A stretch of DNA of 7,267 nucleotides from Acidobacteriota bacterium (GCA_003131985.1 PKWH01000202.1:1-7267); one strand, 5' to 3'; positions 1-6,111 are shown, numbered from the stretch's first letter. Made by a program: numbers and translations. The notes: a model not told the origin generated them from the letters alone.

Positions 1-89
1 TTTGCGTCTTTTTGGCTGGCTGCTCCGTATATCAAGTACCGTCTGCTGCGACTCCCGGAGCATGCATCCGGTCTACGCCCTGGGCACCC

Positions 90-95
90 AGGAGG
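90..95 (+). promoter_or_regulatory. Shine-Dalgarno deciding a GTG start
   Basis: AGGAGG with a 5-base spacer before GTG 101. It decides the start of the DUF2834 protein against the earlier in-frame TTG at 2 and ATG at 62, the latter having GGAG only 1 base away, too close to work. Confidence 0.7.
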
Positions 96-100
96 GAACG

Positions 101-451
101 GTGAAGCCAAAAACAATCTATCTCATCCTGTGTTTTCTCGGCCTGATCCTGACGTATTGGCAGTTCGTACCGTGGGTCGCGCAAAACGGTCTGAATATGC
201 CGCTGTTTTTCCACCAGCTCTTTGCCAATCGCATCAGCGCTTTTTTTGGCATCGATGTATTCGTCTCCGCCGCGGCTCTTTTGGTTTTTATACGAACGGA
301 AGGTCCCAAGCTCCATATCCCTGGCCGCTGGTTGCCAGTCACAGCGCTGATACTCGTAGGCGTTTCGCTCGCCTTGCCGCTCTTCCTCTACCTTCGAGAA
401 CGCACACTCGAGCAGGCCCAGCCAATTTTCTCAAATCCACCCGCGAGATAG
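101..451 (+). CDS. DUF2834 family small membrane protein
   Basis: A 116-residue integral membrane protein of unknown function, resembling the DUF2834 family (about 110 residues). The conserved-looking N-terminal half has a first membrane segment at about residues 4-21, then a short loop with aromatic and Phe/His residues (LFFHQLFANRISAFFGIDVF) leading into a second segment at about 52-67; a third lies at about 81-98, followed by a charged tail. The reading frame is open to the left edge, but I chose GTG at 101 because AGGAGG (90-95) stands 5 bases upstream and the family homology begins there; the extra upstream residues look non-homologous. It lies 5' of an arsR-SRPBCC pair on the same strand, about 130 bp away, with an apparent promoter between, so it is probably a separate unit. 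The family name is from recognition of the pattern; the function is unknown. Confidence 0.8.
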   Translation: MKPKTIYLILCFLGLILTYWQFVPWVAQNGLNMPLFFHQLFANRISAFFGIDVFVSAAALLVFIRTEGPKLHIPGRWLPVTALILVGVSLALPLFLYLRERTLEQAQPIFSNPPAR

Positions 452-516
452 CCTCATCCCAGAGCTTTCGCTGTAGGTAACGTAGCCGGCTCCCCTGATC
501 GCTCAAGAATAGCAAC

Positions 517-574
517 GTATATTCCTTAGTGAGAATATTCCTTGACACGAATATGCTAATTGGGGCATATTCGT
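517..574. promoter_or_regulatory. Phased operator array upstream of the ArsR-like gene
   Basis: Four related 10-mers start at 517, 533, 549 and 565, exactly 16 bp apart: GTATATTCCT, GAATATTCCT, GAATATGCTA, GCATATTCGT. The second contains the perfect 8-bp palindrome GAATATTC. The third and fourth lie inside a perfect inverted repeat, ACGAATATGC (547-556) and GCATATTCGT (565-574), with an 8-bp spacer. The array covers a -35/-10 pair. ArsR-family repressors bind such AT-rich dyads over their own promoters, so I infer this is the autoregulatory operator of the gene that follows. The repeats are seen directly; the binding protein is inferred. Confidence 0.65.
542..571 (+). promoter_or_regulatory. 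Candidate sigma-70 promoter of the arsR-SRPBCC unit
   Basis: A perfect -35 TTGACA (542-547) is followed after 18 bp by CATATT (566-571), a 4 of 6 match to TATAAT. The predicted transcript start is near 578, only a few bases before GTG 581. The inverted repeat at 547-574 fills the spacer and the -10, so bound repressor would block polymerase. Confidence 0.55.
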
Positions 575-580
575 CCTATC

Positions 581-934
581 GTGATTGCAACGCTCAGAGC
601 CCTAGCCGAGCCCAACCGCTTTCAAATCGTCGAACTCTTGCGTGACGGGCCACGCCCGGTCGGCGATATGGTTGATCGCCTCGGTCTCCGCCAACCGCAA
701 GTCTCCAAGCATCTGCGCGTGCTCAGCGATGCCGGATTGGTTGCAGTGCGCGTAGACGCTCAGCGCCGAATTTACACGCTAAAGCCCGCGCCGCTTCAGG
801 AGCTTGAACTTTGGTTGGAGAGGTATCGGCGTCTCTGGGAAGGTAACTTCCAGCGCCTGGACGCCCTTCTCGGCGAAATGAAGACCGCCGAGCCGAAAAC
901 TCAGAAGAAAAAACGTGCTCGCACGAAACGATAG
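581..934 (+). CDS. ArsR-family winged-helix transcriptional repressor
   Basis: A 117-residue DNA-binding repressor of the ArsR/SmtB type. It opens with the family signature ALAEPNRFQIVELLRDGPRP (about 7-26); a helix-turn-helix follows at about 28-50 with recognition-helix residues around QPQVSKHLRVL, then a beta-wing (VRVDAQRRIYTL). It has no cysteine and no ELCVCDL metal site, so it should not be a metal sensor; it fits the metal-independent subgroup that travels with SRPBCC/AHSA1 proteins. The C-terminus is a Lys/Arg-rich tail (KTQKKKRARTKR). I place the start at GTG 581: the in-frame TTG at 560 lies between the promoter elements and no Shine-Dalgarno supports either codon, so the mRNA is probably leaderless. 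The SRPBCC gene follows 12 bases later. Autoregulation through the upstream dyad is inferred. Confidence 0.88.
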   Translation: MIATLRALAEPNRFQIVELLRDGPRPVGDMVDRLGLRQPQVSKHLRVLSDAGLVAVRVDAQRRIYTLKPAPLQELELWLERYRRLWEGNFQRLDALLGEMKTAEPKTQKKKRARTKR

Positions 935-939
935 AGGAG
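934..939 (+). promoter_or_regulatory. Ribosome binding site of the SRPBCC gene
   Basis: GAGGAG, overlapping the last base of the upstream TAG stop, with 7 bases before ATG 947. It supports this start and suggests cotranscription with the repressor gene. Confidence 0.65.
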
Positions 940-946
940 ATCACCC

Positions 947-1432
947 ATGAACGGCACTGCAGCATTGAAAATAACTACTCCCACTGATCGCGAGATCGCC
1001 ATGACCCGCGTGTTCGATTCGCCGCGTCGCCTGCTCTTCGACGCGCTGACCAAGCCCAAACTGCTAAAGCAGTGGTTGCTCGGGCCGCCAGGCTGGACCA
1101 TGCCTGTTTGCGAGATCGATCTGAAAGTGGGCGGCAGCTATCGTTACCTGTTGCGTGACGCGGCCGGAACCGAGATGGGAATAAGCGGCATCTACCGCGA
1201 AATCTTGGCGCCGGAGCGTCTCGTCGTCACCGAGAAGTTCGACGAGTCTTGGTACCCGGGCGAGGCGCTCATAACGACCACGTTGGTCGAACAGAATGGC
1301 AAGACCACGCTCACGCTCACTGTGCGCTACGAATCGCGTGAGGCCCGCGACATCGCCCTTAAGTCTCCTATGGAGCAGGGCGTGTCTGCTAATTACAACA
1401 GGCTCGCCGAGTTGTTGGCGACCACGTCATAG
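947..1432 (+). CDS. SRPBCC / AHSA1-domain protein
   Basis: A 161-residue cytoplasmic protein of the START/Bet v1-like SRPBCC fold, in the branch named after the activator of Hsp90 ATPase homolog 1 (AHSA1). The whole chain is one domain: an opening strand REIAMTRVFDSPRRLLFDAL (about 15-34), the KQWLLGPPGWTMP stretch (41-53), the sheet with GGSYRYLLRDAAG (62-74) and EILAPERLV (85-93), and the closing helix MEQGVSANYNRLAELLA, very typical of the family's ligand-pocket helix. The fold binds hydrophobic ligands; the substrate is unknown here. A repressor-SRPBCC pair in one operon is a widespread arrangement, and a role as ligand-binding partner or target of the repressor is plausible but inferred. 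It starts 12 bases after the repressor stop with a good Shine-Dalgarno. Confidence 0.9.
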   Translation: MNGTAALKITTPTDREIAMTRVFDSPRRLLFDALTKPKLLKQWLLGPPGWTMPVCEIDLKVGGSYRYLLRDAAGTEMGISGIYREILAPERLVVTEKFDESWYPGEALITTTLVEQNGKTTLTLTVRYESREARDIALKSPMEQGVSANYNRLAELLATTS

Positions 1433-1465
1433 AGCCGAAACGAGGACGGAGAGAAACGTAAGCGA

Positions 1466-1513
1466 AAGCCCGCGAGCCGTTCTTCGAAGTCTTCGTGCCG
1501 TGCTCGCGGGCTT
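1466..1513 (+). terminator. Strong hairpin after the arsR-SRPBCC unit
   Basis: A perfect 12-bp stem, AAGCCCGCGAGC (1466-1477) with GCTCGCGGGCTT (1502-1513), enclosing a 24-base loop that itself contains the palindrome CTTCGAAG. It begins 33 bases after the SRPBCC stop, where a terminator is expected. No clean T-run follows (CCTCGCCGAC, then ATTATTC), so it may be a non-canonical terminator, an mRNA-stabilising hairpin or a repeat. Between it and 1639 I see nothing beyond AT-rich leader sequence. Confidence 0.45.
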
Positions 1514-1639
1514 CCTCGCCGACATTATTCTTCGCGCCTACAGCGATTAGGGTATGGTGGCTATCTTCCCACGGTTGCAAAATGGCGGAGTTCTATTAGG
1601 ACTCAAATAATTACGAAAGCCCGGTGAAAAACACTTAAG

Positions 1640-1831
1640 ATGACGGCCCCCTATCAAATTTTCAGGAAGCTGCCCGATAACAAATTTATCTGGATCGAAA
1701 ACATTGACGAACTTCAGGAGGCTCGCGGACGCCTCGACTTCCTCAGCACTATTTCGGACGCCGACTATATCCTTTTCGACCCGCGGGCGCGAACCGTCGT
1801 CCCTCAACTCGCCAAGTTCATCCAACCTTAG
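1640..1831 (+). CDS. Small conserved-type hypothetical protein (63 aa)
   Basis: A 63-residue soluble protein of unknown function. It has the layout I recall from many short acidobacterial proteins: an opening YQIFRKLPDNKFIWIENIDE (5-24), an amphipathic helix rich in acidic residues and Leu (DELQEARGRLDFLS), then a closing strand DYILFDPRART. This beta-alpha-beta pattern suggests a tiny folded domain, not a random frame. The start is ATG 1640; the only Shine-Dalgarno-like match, GGTGA at 1623-1627, is 12 bases away and so weak. No clear promoter was found. It stands alone between the hairpin after the SRPBCC gene and a convergent secreted-protein gene. Family similarity is from recognition only; no function is assigned. 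Confidence 0.75.
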   Translation: MTAPYQIFRKLPDNKFIWIENIDELQEARGRLDFLSTISDADYILFDPRARTVVPQLAKFIQP

Positions 1832-1858
1832 GCGAGCGCCGTTGTGCCATCGGCCGTA

Positions 1859-1958
1859 GAATCTTTGCGTGTCGTGGCTTTTTAACCTTAGCGCTTTGGC
1901 GAAGGGTAGCCGCGAGGCGGAGCTTGGCAATGCAAGAATCTTTGTGGGTCGTGGCTTT
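1859..1958 (+). repeat. Diverged 23-nt direct duplication
   Basis: Two copies at 1859-1881 and 1936-1958 match at 21 of 23 bases, beginning GAATCTTTG and ending GTCGTGGCTTT, with start points 77 bp apart. Only the right copy continues into the complementary arm that makes a hairpin; the left copy runs into TTAACC. This looks like two copies of a dispersed intergenic repeat, one decayed. I recall GTCGTGGC...GCCACGAC motifs being scattered in acidobacterial genomes, but this was not searched. Confidence 0.6.
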
Positions 1959-1967
1959 AGCCACGAC
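1948..1967. terminator. Perfect hairpin between convergent genes
   Basis: GTCGTGGC (1948-1955), loop TTTA, GCCACGAC (1960-1967): an 8-bp perfect stem, extendable by one T-A pair. A weaker second stem, AAAGCC (1971-1976) with GGCTTT (1990-1995), lies beside it. Located 117 bases after one stop and 58 bases from the opposite gene's stop, it could act as a bidirectional terminator, although there is no T-run. It may equally be a dispersed repeat. Confidence 0.5.
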
Positions 1968-2024
1968 ATGAAAGCCTGCAAAATCAGTCGGCTTTAGATG
2001 CTGAAGTTTCCGTGCCCTCGACCA

Positions 2025-2858
2025 TTACCTAGGCACTTCCTGATCCGCGTCATATACATACTGTATATAGACCTGCGGCGCTGACTTTGCTCCGCCGTAG
2101 GCAATCGGATCGATCCGCACCGTTTCGTACAGTTGCTGCCCATTAGGCGCCAGATCGAACGTCCGTGAAAATTTCCCGCCATGCGGAGTTTTCTCATCCG
2201 TCACCAGGCTTCTTCCCTCCCACTTCGCCGCAATCTGTTGGTAGGTGTCGTCACTTGATTTTTCTATTTTCCGCCCGTCCGTAAAGAAAACCTTCTTGCG
2301 CGCGGTGTCGTCCGTCAAATCCACCTCCGCGCCTTTCGGATCTTTCTGCGCGATGCTCAGCGTTTCCGGCGGATCGGTCAATTCCCGCAATGTTCCGGCG
2401 TCCATGTCACTCGGCTGGTTCGAGCCACCTCGACGCGCCCCGCCCCCATTTCCTCCTCCTCCGCCATTTCCTCCGCCCTGTCCTGGATAAGGATTTCCCC
2501 CGCCCTGGCCCGGATAAGGATTGCCTCCGCCTCCCATGCGCGGGTTGCCCCCGTTTCCTCCATTGCCGCCATTTCCTTGGCTCTTCGACTGCGCTTGCTG
2601 CACCTTCTTGCGCCCATCGTCGCTGTCGTCAGTATTCAGCCTCCAAGCCCCCACAATACTGGTGCGAGGCGGTATCGGCTTGCTGCTAACCGTCTCTGAC
2701 GAACGCGTTGGCGCCGCCGGCTCCAGCGGTTCCAACTGCGGTGGCGGAGCAGGCAACGGCCCCGGCGTCTCCTGCGCCCGCACAAGCCCCGCAACGGCCA
2801 GAGTCCCCGCCGCAAACATGCAAATCAAACCCACCACCATCTTCACTCTGCTTATCAT
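2025..2858 (-). CDS. Secreted Gly/Asn-rich protein of unknown function
   Basis: A 277-residue exported protein. Residues 1-28 form a signal peptide: basic RVK, a hydrophobic core and a VRA cleavage site before QETPG. A Pro-rich linker (31-64) follows, then IVGAWRLNTDDSDD (68-81), a Gly/Asn low-complexity stretch (95-145) with two exact NPYPGQGGG units, and a C-terminal domain (about 160-277) with PPETLSIAQ, FFTDGRKIEK and KWEGRSLVTDEK. The W-R-L-N opening and D-G-R-K motif recall a common acidobacterial secreted family whose members are described only as hypothetical. I chose ATG at 2858 because GAGG stands 6 bases upstream; the frame extends to ATG 2882, which has no such signal and would add a Met-rich prefix. 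It lies downstream of the permease gene on the same strand after a 172-bp gap, so it may have its own promoter. Function unknown. Confidence 0.82.
   Translation of the reverse strand: MISRVKMVVGLICMFAAGTLAVAGLVRAQETPGPLPAPPPQLEPLEPAAPTRSSETVSSKPIPPRTSIVGAWRLNTDDSDDGRKKVQQAQSKSQGNGGNGGNGGNPRMGGGGNPYPGQGGGNPYPGQGGGNGGGGGNGGGARRGGSNQPSDMDAGTLRELTDPPETLSIAQKDPKGAEVDLTDDTARKKVFFTDGRKIEKSSDDTYQQIAAKWEGRSLVTDEKTPHGGKFSRTFDLAPNGQQLYETVRIDPIAYGGAKSAPQVYIQYVYDADQEVPR
2469..2522 (-). repeat. Tandem 27-bp coding repeat (NPYPGQGGG x2)
   Basis: Two adjacent 27-bp units (2469-2495 and 2496-2522) are identical at 24 of 27 bases; all three differences are synonymous, leaving the peptide NPYPGQGGG unchanged. 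It sits in the Gly-rich centre of the secreted protein. It probably arose by slippage and was then kept under protein-level constraint. Confidence 0.75.
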
Positions 2859-3030
2859 AATCATCCTCATCGCACACATCATCGTGCCGTATTTTTTCGA
2901 TGCCGAAAATCCCCGGCAAGATGCAAGCCTAGCGGCTGTTGGGGTCTGGTTCCGATTATGCGTTTACCGGGCGCTGGAGCAAGGCTGTTGGTGCAACGAG
3001 TCCTTCGCCGGATACGGACTGGTCGGCACT

Positions 3031-5724
3031 CTACTCTTCGCGGAGCGCCTTCAGCGGATCGATCTGCGCCGACCTGCGCGCCGGCACGTAACAGGCGAGC
3101 ATCGCCACCGCAGCCAGCAGCAATGGTGCTCCGAGGAGCAAGCGCGGATCGTCGGTACCGACCCTAAGGGCGTCGACAAACACGCTCGCCAGCGAGGAAA
3201 GTATTTTTGCCATGGCGATCGCGCCCAAAAATCCCAGAACCGTTCCGACGCCGACCAGCGCCGCGCCTTCGCGCAGCACCAGCCGCAGCACCTGCGCCGT
3301 GCTGGAGCCCAATGCCATCCGAATCGCGATTTCCTTGCGCCTTTGCGCGACCGAGTAGGCCGTGACCCCCGCGAGTCCGATGGCAGCCAGCAACAAGCCG
3401 AACACTCCAATTCCGCCGTACGTTTGGATAGAGAACCGCAAGGCGGCACGGCTTCGATCCAGGTAATCGCTAAGCGTTTGCACATTAAAGATGTTCAGAT
3501 TGGGATCGATGAAAGCGATCTCGTTCCGAACACCAATCAGCGCATCCGGTCCCGCATCCGACCGCACCATAATGGTGATGCCTCCGGCCGGCGGCCGCGT
3601 AAAATCGCGCGGCGTCAGCGGCAAATACATTATGGATTGGCTGAATCCCTCTATATCCTTAAAGTCGCGGACCACTCCGACCACTTCATAGGATTGCTTG
3701 TTGTCGCTGACCCGCTTACCGATCGCATTCTGATTTCCGAAGAGTTTGTGTTCCGCGCTTTCATTCAGCACTGCGGACAAAGCGACCGTCTTCGAGCCGT
3801 CCGGCTGGCCTCGTTGATCGCGGTCCTCGAACTCCCGGCCGGCCAGCATAGGCTCGCTGAGCGTGGCAAAATAGCCCGCGCCCACAGTTTCCTCGGCCAC
3901 GGGCTGCTCCACTTGTGAGGACCCCGGCGAGTCTTCGGCAGACACTTGCGTAGGTTCCACTTCGCTAGAAAAGGGCGGCTGCGCGGCGAAGGCGATGCTG
4001 CGCACCGGGCCAGCGGCTTTGAGCCATTCGGGAAGTTTCTCGAACAAAGCTTGCGCCTTTTCGGGTGCGTAGCCGTCACGCACCGGATCGAGCGACAAGA
4101 GATACATCGTGTGCGGATCGAATTTGGTCTGGATACTGGTTCCCTTGCTAATTCCTATTACCAGAAACCCTGTCATCAGCAGCAGCATAAGCGATGCCGC
4201 AACCTGGGCTACCATCAGCAGGTTGCGCAAACCAAAGCGCCGGTAACCCGGCAACCGCAGCATCGAGCCCCCTTTGAGAGCCGGAGTCAGATCGGCTTTC
4301 GTCGCTTGCAGAGCGGGCGCGAGGCTGAATCCGATGCCGCACACGATCGCGAGGCCGAACGCGAGAGCGGCTGCGCTCCAATCTAGGTTGAAAGGGGATT
4401 CGACCGGCACCGTCATGGGCGGGGTGAAGTGAGAGTTCAACACAGAGAGAACATACGCGAGTGCGAATCCTGCCACGCCGCCCAGCAGTGAGAGCAAAAT
4501 GCCTTCGCTTATCATCTGCCGGATAATCCGGAAACGGCTGGCCCCGATTGACAGGCGAATGGCCAACTCTTTTCGGCGATTCGCTCCGCGCGCCATCAAC
4601 ATGTTTGCCAGATTCATGCACGCCAGCGTAATAATCAGTCCCATCAGCGCGACCAAGAATCCGATCAATGCAGGCTTCAATTTCCGGGGCATCGGTATGT
4701 TGGTGCCTGCTGGAAGTAACGTTACGCGTCGGCCTTTGTCCGTGCGCACTAGCAAGGAAGGATCCTGCTCGTCGAGATTACGTGTGATCGCGTCCAGACC
4801 CGCTTCCGCGGATTCGATCGTGACCCCGGGTGCCAGGCACATGATTGCCAGGAACTCTTTGGCGTTGCGTTGGTGCAAAACGTCGTTCGCGAGCTCCGGA
4901 GCAAGCGCGGCCGGCGCGGTAATCGGGACAAACAGCTCCGCGGGATTCACGCCCAGGGCGCCATTGAAATCTTTCGGCGTAATTCCCACGATGGTGGCAA
5001 GCTGCCCGTTCAGGCGAAGTGTTTGCCCCAGGGCGTTGGGAGAGGAGTTGAGGCGATTGCGCCAGAAACGGTCGCTAATCACCACAACGGGCGCGTCGCC
5101 GGGCTTGTCAAGTTCGGGACTGAGCACTCGCCCACGTTGGGGTTGGACGCCGAGCACCGAAAAATAATCGGCTGATACAAGTTGCCCGAACACGCGCTCA
5201 GGTTTCGCATTCAGATCGCCTTGGAAGGTGGTATTGAACGGGACACCGCTCTGAAATGCAGCGACCCCGGCGAACAGGCTCTTTTGCTCTCGATACTGCT
5301 CAATGTAGTAATACGACACACGGGCGAGATCGCCATCCGTCGACTCCTGAAACATCACCAAGTGTTTGGCATTCGCCGCTGCCGGCAGATCACGGAATAG
5401 CAATTCCCATTTCGAGCTGTACACGTTCGTGGTCAGCCCTATTCCGAGTCCCATCGAAATGATGCCCACCAGCGCAAATCCTGGCGACTTAATCAGCGCT
5501 CGCAACCCGTATCGCATATCGCTGCGCATTTCGCTCAGGTATTCCAGCGGCACGCGAATCGCGATGTCCGCGATTAGCCGGATCAGGCCTGCCACTCCTT
5601 GTCTCTTGGCGATGTCTTCCACGACGTCCTCCCCGAGTTGCGTCACCTCTGTGCCGTAGGCCAATTTGAATTCGTGCGGAAAAGCCTGCGCGAGACGCCG
5701 GTAGATCCGCCACGCGAAATTCAT
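3031..5724 (-). CDS. ADOP-type duplicated FtsX/MacB permease
   Basis: An 897-residue inner-membrane permease with the duplicated MacB/FtsX layout. Residues 1-75 are the cytoplasmic N-terminal module of acidobacterial duplicated orphan permeases (FPHEFKLAYGTEVTQLGEDV, then DMRYGLRALIKSPGFALVGI). TM1 is at about 83-103, a periplasmic MacB-like domain at 110-340, TM2-4 at about 353-375, 404-428 and 451-472, TM5 at 502-524, a second periplasmic domain at 530-760, and TM6-8 at 768-790, 819-843 and 861-880. Each FtsX half has its coupling motif: RRKELAIRLSIGASRFRII (383-401) and RRKEIAIRMALGSS (795-808). The C-terminus PARRSAQIDPLKALREE is canonical. No ATPase gene is seen in the window, as usual for this 'orphan' group; the substrate is unknown. 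The start is ATG 5724, overlapping the padR stop as ATGA, with GGTGA 4 bases upstream. The frame stays open further upstream through padR, but that part is a shadow. Confidence 0.93.
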   Translation of the reverse strand: MNFAWRIYRRLAQAFPHEFKLAYGTEVTQLGEDVVEDIAKRQGVAGLIRLIADIAIRVPLEYLSEMRSDMRYGLRALIKSPGFALVGIISMGLGIGLTTNVYSSKWELLFRDLPAAANAKHLVMFQESTDGDLARVSYYYIEQYREQKSLFAGVAAFQSGVPFNTTFQGDLNAKPERVFGQLVSADYFSVLGVQPQRGRVLSPELDKPGDAPVVVISDRFWRNRLNSSPNALGQTLRLNGQLATIVGITPKDFNGALGVNPAELFVPITAPAALAPELANDVLHQRNAKEFLAIMCLAPGVTIESAEAGLDAITRNLDEQDPSLLVRTDKGRRVTLLPAGTNIPMPRKLKPALIGFLVALMGLIITLACMNLANMLMARGANRRKELAIRLSIGASRFRIIRQMISEGILLSLLGGVAGFALAYVLSVLNSHFTPPMTVPVESPFNLDWSAAALAFGLAIVCGIGFSLAPALQATKADLTPALKGGSMLRLPGYRRFGLRNLLMVAQVAASLMLLLMTGFLVIGISKGTSIQTKFDPHTMYLLSLDPVRDGYAPEKAQALFEKLPEWLKAAGPVRSIAFAAQPPFSSEVEPTQVSAEDSPGSSQVEQPVAEETVGAGYFATLSEPMLAGREFEDRDQRGQPDGSKTVALSAVLNESAEHKLFGNQNAIGKRVSDNKQSYEVVGVVRDFKDIEGFSQSIMYLPLTPRDFTRPPAGGITIMVRSDAGPDALIGVRNEIAFIDPNLNIFNVQTLSDYLDRSRAALRFSIQTYGGIGVFGLLLAAIGLAGVTAYSVAQRRKEIAIRMALGSSTAQVLRLVLREGAALVGVGTVLGFLGAIAMAKILSSLASVFVDALRVGTDDPRLLLGAPLLLAAVAMLACYVPARRSAQIDPLKALREE

Positions 5725-6074
5725 TCCGTCACCATGGATTGCTTCACGCGAATTACGCGAACCAACTCCTGCAGGCGCTCGCATTCCGCATCCAGCACAC
5801 GCTTTCCGAGGGTCGTCAGCCGGTAATAGCGGCGTCTCGCGTCGTCTAATTCCGGCGCGGGCCGTTCGTCGGATTCCTCGATCAGGTCCGCCTCGATGAG
5901 CCGTTTGATCGAGCCATACAGGGTGGCCGGCCATAACCGCACTTTCCCAGTAGTGCGATTCAGGACGTCCTGCATGATTCCGTAACCGTGCTGCTCTCCA
6001 CCCGCAAGCGATACCATGATGTGAAACCAATGGGTCTTGAGTGGAAGAAACTTCTGAGGGTCGACTCTAGTCAT
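5721..6074 (-). CDS. PadR-family transcriptional regulator
   Basis: A 117-residue winged-helix regulator of the short, PadR-s2-like type. It shows the family core: HWFHIMVSLAGGEQHGYGIM (about 15-34), recognition helix with RLWPATLYGSIKRLIEADLI (46-65), and the wing around RRRYYRLTTLGKRVLDAE (84-101) leading to a dimerisation helix. PadR proteins usually repress their own operon and linked transporters until an effector binds. Here the gene is the first of two and its TGA overlaps the permease ATG, so the two are translationally coupled and the permease is the evident target. A padR-ADOP pair is a frequent arrangement in acidobacteria. There is no Shine-Dalgarno before ATG 6074, and the -10 candidate ends only 7 bases upstream, so the message is probably leaderless. 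Confidence 0.92.
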   Translation of the reverse strand: MTRVDPQKFLPLKTHWFHIMVSLAGGEQHGYGIMQDVLNRTTGKVRLWPATLYGSIKRLIEADLIEESDERPAPELDDARRRYYRLTTLGKRVLDAECERLQELVRVIRVKQSMVTE

Positions 6075-6079
6075 GTCAA

Positions 6080-6103
6080 TATCTATATCATTCTATATCT
6101 ATA
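6080..6103. promoter_or_regulatory. TCTATA repeat cluster, candidate PadR operator
   Basis: TCTATA occurs three times, at 6082, 6092 and 6098. The 8-mer TCTATATC recurs at 10 bp (one helical turn) and TATCTATA recurs at 16 bp. The cluster covers the candidate -10 and spacer of the padR promoter. PadR regulators bind AT-rich repeats at their own promoters, so an operator role is inferred. Confidence 0.5.
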
Positions 6104-6111
6104 CGCGTCAA
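6082..6111 (-). promoter_or_regulatory. Candidate promoter of the padR-permease operon
   Basis: Read on the - strand: TTGACG (6111-6106), 18 bp, TATAGA (6087-6082). The predicted start of transcription, about 6075, falls at the padR ATG (6074). A one-base shift to ATATAG with a 17-bp spacer is equally possible. Confidence 0.5.

Noticed and set aside
2..100. Longer TTG or ATG start of the DUF2834 protein
   Set aside because: No usable ribosome site at TTG 2 or ATG 62, and the added residues (two adjacent Cys, no family pattern) do not look like part of the protein.
130..480. 116-codon frame across the DUF2834 gene
   Set aside because: Out-of-frame shadow with Arg/Pro/Ser-rich composition and no hydrophobic pattern.
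560..580. TTG start of the ArsR-like protein
   Set aside because: The codon lies within the promoter spacer and operator dyad, with no Shine-Dalgarno.
1296..1550. 84-codon frame overlapping the SRPBCC end and hairpin
   Set aside because: Mostly a +1 shadow of the SRPBCC gene, and its tail is the hairpin read as protein.
2430..2580. Short repeats resembling an array
   Set aside because: They are in-frame Gly/Asn codon repeats of the secreted protein, not a CRISPR: no uniform spacers.
2934..2991. GGCTGTTGG repeated at 2934 and 2983 and a 5-bp stem near 2999-3020
   Set aside because: Too short to distinguish from chance; I saw no convincing terminator or promoter in the gap 2859-3030.
2521..3918. 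465-codon + strand open frame
   Set aside because: It runs antisense to the secreted protein and the permease C-terminal half, has no domain pattern and an Arg/Gln-rich low-complexity composition typical of a shadow of a GC-rich gene.
5725..6030. 102-residue N-terminal extension of the permease
   Set aside because: It overlaps the whole padR gene in another frame and has shadow-like composition. The family N-terminus begins at ATG 5724, which has an ATGA overlap and GGTGA upstream.
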